A DNA stretch of 64,000 nt from Acidaminobacter sp964416305 (GTDB lineage: Bacteria > Bacillota > Clostridia > Peptostreptococcales > Acidaminobacteraceae), in NCBI GenBank assembly GCA_964416305.1, contig CAYQDM010000011.1:49683-113682 (forward strand), given 5' to 3'. This document shows positions 42,641 through 50,133 of this stretch, piece by piece. Position 1 is the stretch's first letter; the number at the start of each line of letters is the position of its first letter. Made by a program: the position numbers and the translations under genes. Below the pieces are notes generated by a model, which did no database searches, was not told where the DNA came from, and saw only the letters and a list, made by a program, of their open reading frames with translations.

Positions 42641-43609
42641 TTGAAATCGTTGGATGAATTGACGAAAATACGCGCCGCGGCGCTGGACCAGTCCCGGGAC
42701 GACAAAAAAATCCTGGTCAGGATTGGTATGGCGACTTGCGGCATCACAGCAGGTGCAAGACAGACCCTGACCAGACTGTTGGATCTCATGGCTCAGGACC
42801 GCATACCCCATATTCAAATCGTTCAGACGAGCTGCATGGGAGACTGTGACAAAGAGCCAATTCTTGAAGTCGTGGATCTGAATGGAAAGATCACCCGGTA
42901 TGAGCAAGTCGGTATTCAGGAAGTCGAGAGACTCTATTATGATGTCCTGAGGACCCCGGGTACGAAGCCTAAATCCAGGAAAACCAAAACAGTGAGTATC
43001 GAAGGTGGAGAAGGCTCAGGGAAGACGACACTGCTCGCCATGCTGCAGGAGTACTTTGTGAAGACGGGTCTGGACGTCATGATCACCAGGGAGCCCGGCG
43101 GCGTCAGAATCGCCGAGAAGATCCGCGAGATCATCCTCGACATTGAACACACAGAAATGGATGTGAGAACCGAAGCACTGCTCTACGCAGCGGCAAGGCG
43201 CCAGCATCTGACCCAAAAGGTTTTGCCGGAACTGGGCAGGCGGGATCTGGTACTTTTCGACCGCTTCGTGGACTCCTCCGTTGTTTACCAGGGGTATGTA
43301 CGAGGGATCGGCATGGACGAGGTCTATGAGCTCAATCGATTTGCCACAGAAGATTTTCTGCCGGACATGACCATCTATCTGGACATCGACCCCGCTGAAG
43401 GCTTGAAGCGCGTCTATGGGGACTCCGGCCGGGAGATCAACCGACTTGACCTCGAAACAGCAGAATTTCACGTCAAAGTGCGAGAAGGATACAGGATTAT
43501 GTTGTCGGAGCATTCGGAGCGGATAATTGAGGTGGATGCCTCAAGGCCTGTCGAAGCCGTTTTCGAAGACGTAAAAAATCTGTTGGACAATTTGATGAAA
43601 CAAAATTAG
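42641..43609 (+). CDS. tmk: HndB-like [2Fe-2S] ferredoxin domain fused to thymidylate kinase
   Basis: The 322-aa protein starts at a TTG after GGGGAGG. Residues 1-105 match HndB/thioredoxin-like ferredoxin subunits of NADP-reducing hydrogenases (SLDELTKIR start; Cys at 33, 65 and 69 in MATCGITAGA and TSCMGDCDKEP). Residues about 115-322 are a complete dTMP kinase: P-loop EGGEGSGKTT near 122, REPGG, DRFVDSS and the FHVKVREGY end. The junction is continuous, with only a poorly placed GTG that could restart translation. dTMP kinase makes dTDP. The fused ferredoxin suggests redox coupling, which is inference. Confidence 0.88.
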   Translation: MKSLDELTKIRAAALDQSRDDKKILVRIGMATCGITAGARQTLTRLLDLMAQDRIPHIQIVQTSCMGDCDKEPILEVVDLNGKITRYEQVGIQEVERLYYDVLRTPGTKPKSRKTKTVSIEGGEGSGKTTLLAMLQEYFVKTGLDVMITREPGGVRIAEKIREIILDIEHTEMDVRTEALLYAAARRQHLTQKVLPELGRRDLVLFDRFVDSSVVYQGYVRGIGMDEVYELNRFATEDFLPDMTIYLDIDPAEGLKRVYGDSGREINRLDLETAEFHVKVREGYRIMLSEHSERIIEVDASRPVEAVFEDVKNLLDNLMKQN

Positions 43610-43614
43610 AAATC

Positions 43615-43643
43615 GTGAAAAAAGCAATAAATCATGATATAAT
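43615..43643 (+). promoter_or_regulatory. Possible promoter of the DRTGG/hydrogenase-like cluster
   Basis: GTGAAA, 17-nt spacer and TATAAT just after the fusion gene. The -35 box is weak. If used, the signalling cluster is transcribed separately from tmk. Confidence 0.45.
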
Positions 43644-43757
43644 TAAACCGATCGTTAAAAAGTTAACTTTCTTATCCCGCAGTGGGCAGGTGAATAGTTG
43701 ACAGCGCCTTCAAAGCAGTTGAAGCAGCGCTTCAGGACATACGACCAGGAGGTTCTT

Positions 43758-44114
43758 ATGCAGATCGGAACATTAGTAGAATTGCTGGGCGGCAAGATCA
43801 TTGTCGGAGAAAAATATTCGGACAAAAAAATCGATTTCGCCTTCAGTTCCGACTTGATGAGCGACGTGCTCGCCTTTGTGTCGGAACACGCACAGGACTG
43901 TGTCCTGCTGACTGGACTCACGAACAACCAGGTCATACGTACCGCAGAAATGCTCGATTTAAGTGCGATCGTCTTCGTCAGAGGCAAGTGCCCGCCGATG
44001 GAAGTGGTCGAGCTTGCCGAGGAAAATGACATGGTTTTGATCTCAACACCGCACACTTTATATGCCACATCTGGCATATTGTACGGCCAGGGGCTTGAAG
44101 GCGTGCCTCTATAA
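43758..44114 (+). CDS. DRTGG-domain protein
   Basis: The 118-aa protein is a single DRTGG domain (IGTLVELLGGKIIVGEK; later LLTGLTNNQVIRTAEMLDLSAIVFVRG). The domain is found beside CBS domains and in phosphotransacetylase-like proteins, and may bind a small ligand. ATG 43758 has AGGAGG upstream. First gene of a cluster with ATPases, an Fe-S hydrogenase-like protein and a PHP protein; a second DRTGG protein lies at 45909. Confidence 0.88.
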   Translation: MQIGTLVELLGGKIIVGEKYSDKKIDFAFSSDLMSDVLAFVSEHAQDCVLLTGLTNNQVIRTAEMLDLSAIVFVRGKCPPMEVVELAEENDMVLISTPHTLYATSGILYGQGLEGVPL

Positions 44115-44170
44115 ACCGGTATTTCTACATACTCTGTACAAGTGCGCATCAACCAGTGAGGTGAGACGCT

Positions 44171-44620
44171 ATGAGCAAAGCCTTGGAAATGGACCGTGCC
44201 TCGGCGGTAATGGCCTATGATTACGACGTGATAAAAGAAGATTTTGCCCATGCCGGCTCGGCATCGAGTGATATCAAAAAAAAATGTCGTGAGATAGGCC
44301 TTGATAAGGAAATCATCCGCCGCATTGCGGTGATGACCTATGAAGCAGAGATCAACATTGTCATCCACTCAGAAGGTGGTGTCATCACGGTGATGCTGAT
44401 GAGTGACCGCATTGAAATTTGGGCCGTGGACAAAGGTCCGGGGATTGAAGATGTGGAACTTGCCATGACGGCAGGCTATTCAACAGCGAAGACTTCTGCC
44501 CGAGAAATGGGCTTTGGCGCCGGGATGGGACTTCCGAACATGAAAAAATGCTGCGACGAATTCGTCATCGAGTCGGCAAAAGGTGAGTCGACGCGCATTA
44601 AAATGGTCATTCGACTTTAG
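44171..44620 (+). CDS. Anti-sigma-factor-like ATP-binding protein (HATPase)
   Basis: This 149-aa GHKL ATPase domain protein resembles RsbW/SpoIIAB-type kinases. The N box is TYEAEINIVIHS near residue 57, the G1 box DKGPGIED near 88, and G2 FGAGMGLPNM near 116. Such proteins phosphorylate or sequester partners. GAGGTGA precedes the ATG. Part of the hydrogenase-like sensor cluster. Confidence 0.88.
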   Translation: MSKALEMDRASAVMAYDYDVIKEDFAHAGSASSDIKKKCREIGLDKEIIRRIAVMTYEAEINIVIHSEGGVITVMLMSDRIEIWAVDKGPGIEDVELAMTAGYSTAKTSAREMGFGAGMGLPNMKKCCDEFVIESAKGESTRIKMVIRL

Positions 44621-44634
44621 GGCTGGAGGTAATT

Positions 44635-45903
44635 ATGGAGAAGTTTCTGCACTCCGTCATACTAGAGCGGGATTACTGCAATGGCTGCACGTATTGTCTC
44701 GACAGATGCCCCACTCAGGCGATCCGTGTGCGTGAAGGCAAAGCGGAGATCATGACGGAACGCTGTATAGACTGCGGCATGTGTATCAAGGTTTGTCCTT
44801 ATCATGCCAAAGGCGCGCAATCCGACTCGCTGGAGATGCTAAAGAAATTCAAATACAATGTCGCCTTACCGGCCATTTCGATTTACGGTCAGTTTGGATT
44901 GGAATACGACATGAACAAGGTGTTGAATGGTTTCTATCAGCTTGGCTTTGACTTCGTCTTCGATGTAGCCTACGCCGCGGATTTGATTACTCAGATTCAG
45001 AAGAAGCGCGTCGAAGAAGTCGGGCATCCCAAACCATTGATTTCCGTTTATTGTCCGGCGGTCATTCGACTGATCCAGATGCGTTTTCCGACCCTGATTG
45101 ATCACATCAGCAGGTTGGAGTCGCCAAGTGAGGTCGCCGCCAGAATAGCCAGAAAGAAAATTGAAGCAATGACTGGTCTTTCCCAGGAGGACATAGGTGT
45201 GTTTTATCTGACTGAATGTCCTGCGAAGATCACGAGTATTCGCAAGCCTATCGGCATAGAAAAATCTCAAATCAATGGCGCCATTTCGTTGGAAGCGGTC
45301 TATACGAAGCTTCTTCGCATGTATGACGACATAGAGATCGTCCAGCAGATTTCCAAATGCAGCGGCAAAGGGGTCGGCTGGGGCATGGTGGGCGGTCAGA
45401 GTTACGCCATGGGCTCTGAGGATTATCTCGCCGTAGATGGGATTGATGAGGTCATCAAAGTCCTGGAGCAGCTGGAGCTCGGAAAACTCAACGACATTGA
45501 ATTCTTCGAAGGATACGCTTGCGTCACAGGCTGTGTCGGGGGACCGCTTAATCCTGAGAATCCCTTCATTGCGAAGGGCAGAATCAGAAAGCTGTCGGCC
45601 AAATATCCTCAAGAGGTCTCCATGGAGGCTTTTGGTGAGATCACGGAAGACATGCTGGAGTGGGACGAGGAGATTGAACCGCTTCCGGTCATGAAGCTGG
45701 ACGCGGACTTCAAAACCGCTCTCGAGAAGCTTTCGCGGATTGAGGCGCTTTATCATATGCTGCCGGGGATCGACTGCGGTGCATGCGGCGCGCCAACGTG
45801 CCGGGCTCTCGCAGAGGATATAGTCATGGGCAGGGCGACTTTAGCCGATTGTGTCGTCCGGAAGAACAATGAACGAAAATACAATTTGACAGAGGAGAGG
45901 TGA
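44635..45903 (+). CDS. [FeFe]-hydrogenase-like iron-sulfur protein, probable sensor
   Basis: The 422-aa protein has two N-terminal 4Fe-4S motifs (CNGCTYCLDRCP from residue 15; CIDCGMCIKVCP from 44). A hydrogenase large-subunit-like core and a C-terminal 4Fe-4S domain (CGACGAPTC near 377) follow. The three H-cluster segments are recognisable: L1 SVYCPAV (C140), L2 ECPAK (C195) and L3 ACVTGC (C296, C300). All four likely cluster ligands remain, but the proton-transfer Cys of the normal CC pair is Tyr. The L2 Glu is also missing. This suggests a sensory or altered-function enzyme rather than a catalytic hydrogenase. Confidence 0.88.
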   Translation: MEKFLHSVILERDYCNGCTYCLDRCPTQAIRVREGKAEIMTERCIDCGMCIKVCPYHAKGAQSDSLEMLKKFKYNVALPAISIYGQFGLEYDMNKVLNGFYQLGFDFVFDVAYAADLITQIQKKRVEEVGHPKPLISVYCPAVIRLIQMRFPTLIDHISRLESPSEVAARIARKKIEAMTGLSQEDIGVFYLTECPAKITSIRKPIGIEKSQINGAISLEAVYTKLLRMYDDIEIVQQISKCSGKGVGWGMVGGQSYAMGSEDYLAVDGIDEVIKVLEQLELGKLNDIEFFEGYACVTGCVGGPLNPENPFIAKGRIRKLSAKYPQEVSMEAFGEITEDMLEWDEEIEPLPVMKLDADFKTALEKLSRIEALYHMLPGIDCGACGAPTCRALAEDIVMGRATLADCVVRKNNERKYNLTEER

Positions 45904-45908
45904 CTTTT

Positions 45909-46241
45909 TTGAAAATCTTAGAACTTGAAAAAATTGAAGGTTTTCGGGTCTATGCTGTGGGTGACGAATCTCAGGTGATCACGGGTCTGTATTGCAGTGA
46001 TCTGCTCAGCTGGGTTATGGCCAAGGGCAAGGCGGGCAATGCGTGGATTACGGTTCAGACGCATCAGAATGTCCTCGCGGTGGCTTCTTTGCTTGAATTT
46101 TCATGCATTATCCTTCCGGATGGACTGACCATGGAAAAGGCTGTGCTCGACAAAGCAGTTGAAGAAAACATTGCGGTTGTGGGGTCGGATCTGGATGCTT
46201 ACGGCATCTTTCAGGTGCTATACGAAGCCGGTCTAAGATAA
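45909..46241 (+). CDS. Second DRTGG-domain protein
   Basis: This 110-aa protein has a DRTGG-like fold (EGFRVYAVGDES at the N-terminus; AWITVQTHQNVLAVASLLEFSCIILPDG). The TTG at 45909 is preferred over the GTG at 45900 because the GAGAGGTGA lies just before it. It is paralogous in pattern to the protein at 43758 and sits between the hydrogenase-like and PHP genes, with a one-base overlap to the latter. Confidence 0.82.
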   Translation: MKILELEKIEGFRVYAVGDESQVITGLYCSDLLSWVMAKGKAGNAWITVQTHQNVLAVASLLEFSCIILPDGLTMEKAVLDKAVEENIAVVGSDLDAYGIFQVLYEAGLR

Positions 46242-46969
46242 TGCTGCTCTACTATGACCTGCACATGCACACGTGCTTGTCGCCGTGCGGTGAAGAGGAA
46301 ATGACGCCCAACAACGTCGTCAACATGGCCATGATCAAGGGCCTCGACATTTTGGCGATTGCGGATCACAACCACTGCGGCAACGTGCGTTCGGCTATGA
46401 CTGTCGCGGCGAAACGCGATATGCTGTTGGTGCCGGCTATGGAGCTTCAGACACTGGAAGATGTTCATGTGCTCTGCTTGTTTCGGCGGGTGGAGGATCT
46501 GGAGGCGTTTTTTGAAATCGTGGATGGCGCCATGCTGAAATTGCCAAATCGCCCTGAGCGCTTCGGACATCAGCTGCTCTTGGACGATCAGGATGAGCCG
46601 GTCGGAGAAGTGGTCCATACCTTGATCACTTCCTGTCAGATCAGCCTCAGCGAAGCCGTGGCTCACGTCAGACGTTTGGGCGGGGTACCTGTTCCGGCGC
46701 ATGTGAACCGCAGCTCCAACAGTTTGTTGTCCAACCTGGGCTTTATCCCACCGGGGGAAGCGTTTACAACCCTGGAAGTCACAGCAGGTTCGAAGGGCGA
46801 TCAATTTCTTGAGGCACACCCGGAACTGGGCGCGTACAGAATTTTGAGGAATTCAGATGCACACCAGCTGATCGACCTCTCTGAAAGAGAGAACGCCATT
46901 GAGCTTCGAGATCGGACTTTGGACTGCCTGATCGACACCTTGTCAACCCCACTGATAAAAAAGGAGTAA
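46241..46969 (+). CDS. PHP-domain phosphoesterase
   Basis: The 242-aa protein has PHP metal motifs: DLHMHTCLSPCG near residue 6, IADHNHCG near 40, PAHVNR near 150 and NSDAH near 204. PHP proteins hydrolyse phosphoesters in nucleotides or small molecules. The gene starts within the preceding stop (TAATG). It also occurs next to DRTGG and hydrogenase-like genes in other clostridia, as I recall, suggesting a common signalling role. Confidence 0.9.
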   Translation: MLLYYDLHMHTCLSPCGEEEMTPNNVVNMAMIKGLDILAIADHNHCGNVRSAMTVAAKRDMLLVPAMELQTLEDVHVLCLFRRVEDLEAFFEIVDGAMLKLPNRPERFGHQLLLDDQDEPVGEVVHTLITSCQISLSEAVAHVRRLGGVPVPAHVNRSSNSLLSNLGFIPPGEAFTTLEVTAGSKGDQFLEAHPELGAYRILRNSDAHQLIDLSERENAIELRDRTLDCLIDTLSTPLIKKE

Positions 46970-46974
46970 CGTTT

Positions 46975-47532
46975 ATGCGAGAGCTTTCGCTGCACATTCT
47001 GGATATAGCGCAGAACTCAATAGTCGCAGAAGCAGCAACCCTCAGGATTGTCATTATCGAGGCGAGAAAAGAGGACCGGCTGACAATCAAGATTAAAGAT
47101 GACGGCCGCGGGATGGACGAGGAAACGGTCCTCAGGGTGGTCGATCCGTTTTATACGACGAGAACCACACGCAAAGTCGGCCTTGGAATCCCAATGTTCA
47201 AGCTGAATGCAGAGGGCTGCGACGGTTCTTTTGAGTTGAAATCTGAGTTGGGTGTCGGCACAGAGCTGATCGCAAACTTCAGGCTCAGCCACATTGACCG
47301 CGTCCCATTGGGCAACCTGACGGATACTATCGTCACCATAGCCCTTGGAAGTCCCAAGACGGACTTGATTCTGACGCATTATGTCGACGATCAGAAATTT
47401 TCGCTCAGCACCAGGGAAATCAGACGGATGCTGGGGGACGACGTGCCTCTGGACAACATAGATGTGGTGCGCTGGCTTCGGGAATATGTTCATGAAAATA
47501 TTGCTGCAATCGGGAGCGAGGCGGTTTATTGA
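46975..47532 (+). CDS. GHKL ATPase-domain protein
   Basis: The 185-aa protein has a histidine-kinase-like ATPase core without a phospho-His domain: N box HILDIAQNSIVA near residue 7, G1 DDGRGMD near 42, and VGLGIPMFK near 64. A further 80 residues follow the ATPase fold. GGAG lies upstream. It is the last recognised regulator of the cluster, and its stop overlaps the next start. Confidence 0.87.
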   Translation: MRELSLHILDIAQNSIVAEAATLRIVIIEARKEDRLTIKIKDDGRGMDEETVLRVVDPFYTTRTTRKVGLGIPMFKLNAEGCDGSFELKSELGVGTELIANFRLSHIDRVPLGNLTDTIVTIALGSPKTDLILTHYVDDQKFSLSTREIRRMLGDDVPLDNIDVVRWLREYVHENIAAIGSEAVY

Positions 47533-47714
47533 TGTTGAATCCGCGCGCTTTTAAGAGAGGTGGACTCCTCCTGATCCTGCTGACAATTCTCATTGCAGTG
47601 GTGACCGCGAGATTGGGATTGTCCGGTTATATTCGGCTGGCGCTTCTGACCTTTGGCTTTGGCGCCGGATTTATACTTATTGTGGTCGCGGGGGTTTTGC
47701 CTCCGGGGGAATAA
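47532..47714 (+). CDS. Small two-helix membrane protein
   Basis: This 60-aa protein has two hydrophobic segments (residues about 12-27 and 32-55) separated by a short Gly-rich turn. The ATG shares one base with the preceding stop (TGATG), which supports real translation. No family recognised. It could anchor a cytoplasmic partner of the cluster at the membrane (inference). Confidence 0.7.
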   Translation: MLNPRAFKRGGLLLILLTILIAVVTARLGLSGYIRLALLTFGFGAGFILIVVAGVLPPGE

Positions 47715-47865
47715 CTGCATTTTGGGATATTGAACCTTTTTCGGCGGTGTCGAGTCTTAACAGTCGGAAAAGATCATCAAAGATAAATAATCATGATCGA
47801 TTTTCAGAATGGATAAGAATTTTCAATGCCGGGAATCGCGAGTTCCGGGTTATACTGTTAACAGG

Positions 47866-47893
47866 CGTCCGGCATTGGTGCCGGACGTTTTCT
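47866..47893 (+). terminator. Terminator of the hydrogenase-like cluster
   Basis: CGTCCGGCA and TGCCGGACG around TTGG, followed by TTTTCT, just before the next gene. Confidence 0.8.
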
Positions 47894-47915
47894 ATTAGCA
47901 GGGGTGAGCAGTGAT

Positions 47916-48572
47916 ATGAAATTCGACTTGCATATACATGAATCAAAACATAGTAAGGACAGTCGGCTGGATCTTGAACAAATCGTTCAGGAAGCTAAGG
48001 CATTTGGACTGGATGGCATTGCTGTTACGGACCATGATGTTCTTGGTCTGCGCGAACAGGCCAGATTTTTAAGCGCCCTCCATGACTTGATGATTTTTGT
48101 AGGGGTCGAGGTGTCTACGACGCAAGGTGATATCCTGGTGTTTGGTGTGGATGAATTGCCTTCTGTGGAAGGGGCTAATAGGCTGGAGCCTCAGGTTCTT
48201 ATTGATTATGTCAATGAGCGCGGCGGGGCGACGATTGCCGCACATCCTTTTCGCAATAATGGGCGGGGATTGGGAGACTCAATATTCGAACTGTCCGGCT
48301 TAACGGCCATTGAAGGTTATAATGGGAGGACTTCTTCTCATCACAATGCAAAGGCAATTGAGGCAGCGTTGAAACTCGGCATGCCTGTTACAGGTGGCAG
48401 CGATGCTCATAAACCCGGTGAAGTTGGCGCCTACGCAACGCAGGTGGACGCAGCAGTGCACACGGAGAAAGACCTGATTCGCGCGTTGAAATTGGGAAAG
48501 TGTCACCCTGTGTCGCTGAAGTCGCTTCCGATTCTGCCTGCAGCAGAGCTGGATGATTCTGTTGCGGTGTAA
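47916..48572 (+). CDS. PHP-domain phosphoesterase
   Basis: The 218-aa protein has the PHP motifs DLHIHESKHSKDS near residue 4, VTDHDVLG near 37, AAHPFRN near 108, and GSDAHKPGEVG near 162. It probably hydrolyses a nucleotide or sugar phosphoester. The ATG at 47916 follows GGGGTGA; a GTG at 47904 is less well placed. It is only distantly similar to the PHP protein at 46241 and has its own terminator. Confidence 0.88.
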   Translation: MKFDLHIHESKHSKDSRLDLEQIVQEAKAFGLDGIAVTDHDVLGLREQARFLSALHDLMIFVGVEVSTTQGDILVFGVDELPSVEGANRLEPQVLIDYVNERGGATIAAHPFRNNGRGLGDSIFELSGLTAIEGYNGRTSSHHNAKAIEAALKLGMPVTGGSDAHKPGEVGAYATQVDAAVHTEKDLIRALKLGKCHPVSLKSLPILPAAELDDSVAV

Positions 48573-48614
48573 GTGCTGTATGCTTTGAATGAATTGAAAA
48601 TGATAATAAGACAA

Positions 48615-48664
48615 AAGGGCCTGTTGAAGAATGAGTGATAAGTCATTCTTCAACAGGCCCTTTT
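48615..48664 (+). terminator. Strong terminator after the PHP gene
   Basis: 20-bp perfect arms starting AAGGGCCTGTTG and ending CAACAGGCCCTT, followed by TT. Confidence 0.88.
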
Positions 48665-48699
48665 CGTTTTTGCATTAAAAAGTGGACAGGGAATTCGGA

Positions 48700-48735
48700 T
48701 TAGGAAAGCGGTGTCAGACACCACTTTCCAATTCC
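48700..48735. repeat. Palindromic hairpin around GGTGTCAGACACC
   Basis: GGAAAG, GGTGT, CAG, ACACC, CTTTCC form a hairpin just beyond the stop of the minus-strand Fe-S gene. The core palindrome GGTGTCAGACACC also occurs twice in the hairpin at 54394-54467. It may serve as a minus-strand terminator, though no T tract follows. Confidence 0.65.
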
Positions 48736-48746
48736 TTAAATTTTTG

Positions 48747-49286
48747 CTATGCAGCGGATTTTTTCTGGTAAGTGGCAATTATGCTGGTTGCGTGTCCCAT
48801 TGGACAAACTTGGCACCAACTGCGCGGCTGATAGAAAACTCCGAGCAACAGGCCAACCGCTAGGGATGCCGCCATGAAGCGAAAAAGTGCCATGCCGATG
48901 GCTTGTATAGAGTCATGGTTGTGGGAGATCGAAATCGTCAGCATAATGACCATGAGACTTAATAGAGCATTTTTAAAGACCGTAGTACGCATGAATGCTG
49001 GCAATGAATTCCTCAGACTGATTCGCTGAAGAAATTTTCCGAAGAGAGAACCCCGGGGGCAATAATGTGAGCAGTGGATTTTACCATGACCTCTTAAGGC
49101 ATGAATCATAGGGACGGTCATGCAAAGTACGGCACCGAGGCCGAAACGCAGGTCGAGGACTGAGAGCGCGAGAAAGACTATCATGATGAGCCAGGACCAT
49201 GCCATATGAGATTTCTTCTTTGGTTTCTGATTAGATTTGTTTTGAGTTGCTGCAGGCTGCTTAAGTGGAATGATTTTTTGGACCAT
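48747..49286 (-). CDS. 4Fe-4S membrane protein (NapH/NosR-like)
   Basis: This 179-aa protein has four hydrophobic segments and two Cys motifs, HCSHYCPRGS near residue 71 and WCQVCPMGHA near 157. The pattern resembles the CxxxCP half-sites of NapH/CcoG/NosR-type Fe-S membrane proteins. The N-terminus is Lys/Gln-rich and cytoplasmic. The ATG has GGAGG upstream on the minus strand. A possible electron-transfer role is inferred; no redox partner is adjacent. Confidence 0.85.
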   Translation of the reverse strand: MVQKIIPLKQPAATQNKSNQKPKKKSHMAWSWLIMIVFLALSVLDLRFGLGAVLCMTVPMIHALRGHGKIHCSHYCPRGSLFGKFLQRISLRNSLPAFMRTTVFKNALLSLMVIMLTISISHNHDSIQAIGMALFRFMAASLAVGLLLGVFYQPRSWCQVCPMGHATSIIATYQKKSAA

Positions 49287-49340
49287 GTTGTCTTACCTCC
49301 GTGTTATCTTAGATGTCAAAAAGTTTGATTTTAAGAAGTG

Positions 49341-49359
49341 CCCATACCCCTATGGGAGG
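49341..49359. promoter_or_regulatory. CsoR/CstR-family-like operator
   Basis: CCCATACCCCTATGGGAGG contains the dyad CCCATA/TATGGG around CCCC and resembles the GC-rich operators of CsoR-family repressors (copper, persulfide or formaldehyde sensors). It lies about 60 nt upstream of the Fe-S membrane protein gene. The regulator itself is not in the window. Confidence 0.5.
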
Positions 49360-49539
49360 GGGCTCGTTGAGCACAAGTGTTACTATACCGAAAGTCAGAT
49401 CTGATGTCAACCGATTCTCATCAAAAAAAAGAATAAAAAATACAAAATACAATATACTTCGCGGAATTAATCTATCATTAATCTATAGGTATGAAGCGGA
49501 TGTCTCTGCAGGCTGAGAAATTATCCTTGAAAAAAGGGC

Positions 49540-49567
49540 TTGACGAAATGTTAAAATATGGTAATCT
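49540..49567 (+). promoter_or_regulatory. Possible promoter of the pilin-like operon
   Basis: TTGACG, 16-nt spacer and TAATCT, 70 nt before the first start codon. The -10 box is weak. Confidence 0.4.
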
Positions 49568-49636
49568 AATATTACAACAAAAAAGGTATAAAATGTAAAA
49601 ATTGCTCTGACTTTGGATTGAAAGCAGGTGATTTCA

Positions 49637-50101
49637 ATGACTAATTTCATCTATCCTCTTCACAAAAGCATATTGTCCGGGATCTCCGGACAAAGAGGGA
49701 TGCTGACGGTTGAGGCAGCTATCCTTGTCCCGGCGGCGTTAATGCTGTCAATGTTGATCATCATGATGATGCTCTTTGAGTTCCAATCGATCCTGATGGT
49801 GGCAGGGATGCATCAATACGGGATAATAGAAATGCACCAGGTGGAAACGCAGCGGCTCGATTTTAAACACGGACTCAAAGCAGCTGGATCTATTGAAATG
49901 AGTGAGTCCTTAGAATTCAAAGGCGTGGCTGGTATTCGCACTTTAAAGTTGAATGCGGTTTTAAATCCGGACCAACGCTGGCTGAAGAGGCTCAAACCTG
50001 TCAGTGGCCGATCCTTTCATCTCAGACTTCCGGTGAATCTGCTGGTCTATGGTATGTATAGACAAGAGTTCGGGGGAATGAAGCGCTTTTGGATACCTTA
50101 A
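49637..50101 (+). CDS. TadE-like pseudopilin (first)
   Basis: The 154-aa protein has a prepilin-like start: polar leader ending in GQRG, then MLTVEAAILVPAALML (residues about 22-45), with the conserved Glu at position +5 of type IV-like pilins. A C-terminal extracellular domain of about 100 residues follows. ATG 49637 follows AGGTGA. It is the first gene of a four-gene operon. Confidence 0.83.
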   Translation: MTNFIYPLHKSILSGISGQRGMLTVEAAILVPAALMLSMLIIMMMLFEFQSILMVAGMHQYGIIEMHQVETQRLDFKHGLKAAGSIEMSESLEFKGVAGIRTLKLNAVLNPDQRWLKRLKPVSGRSFHLRLPVNLLVYGMYRQEFGGMKRFWIP

Positions 50102-50133
50102 ACGGATCATCCGGGTTAAATAGGGGGAAGGGC

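Larger units (their letters stand above)
49287..49636. other. Gene-free divergent regulatory region
   Basis: Between the minus-strand Fe-S gene and the pilin-like operon. It holds a CsoR-like operator (49341) and a possible promoter (49540). The one open frame here (from 49313) has no RBS. The right half is AT-rich. Confidence 0.7.

Noticed and set aside
42440..42907. 155-aa minus-strand frame with HQVHFGTC repeats
   Set aside because: Repetitive translation of the 24-bp array plus antisense of the fusion gene.
42990..43609. Separate tmk gene starting at the GTG near 42992
   Set aside because: No good RBS at that site and the frame is continuous with the ferredoxin domain, so a fusion is preferred. 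Internal initiation cannot be excluded.
49313..49516. 67-aa frame in the divergent regulatory region
   Set aside because: No RBS, covers the CsoR-like site, no recognisable domain.
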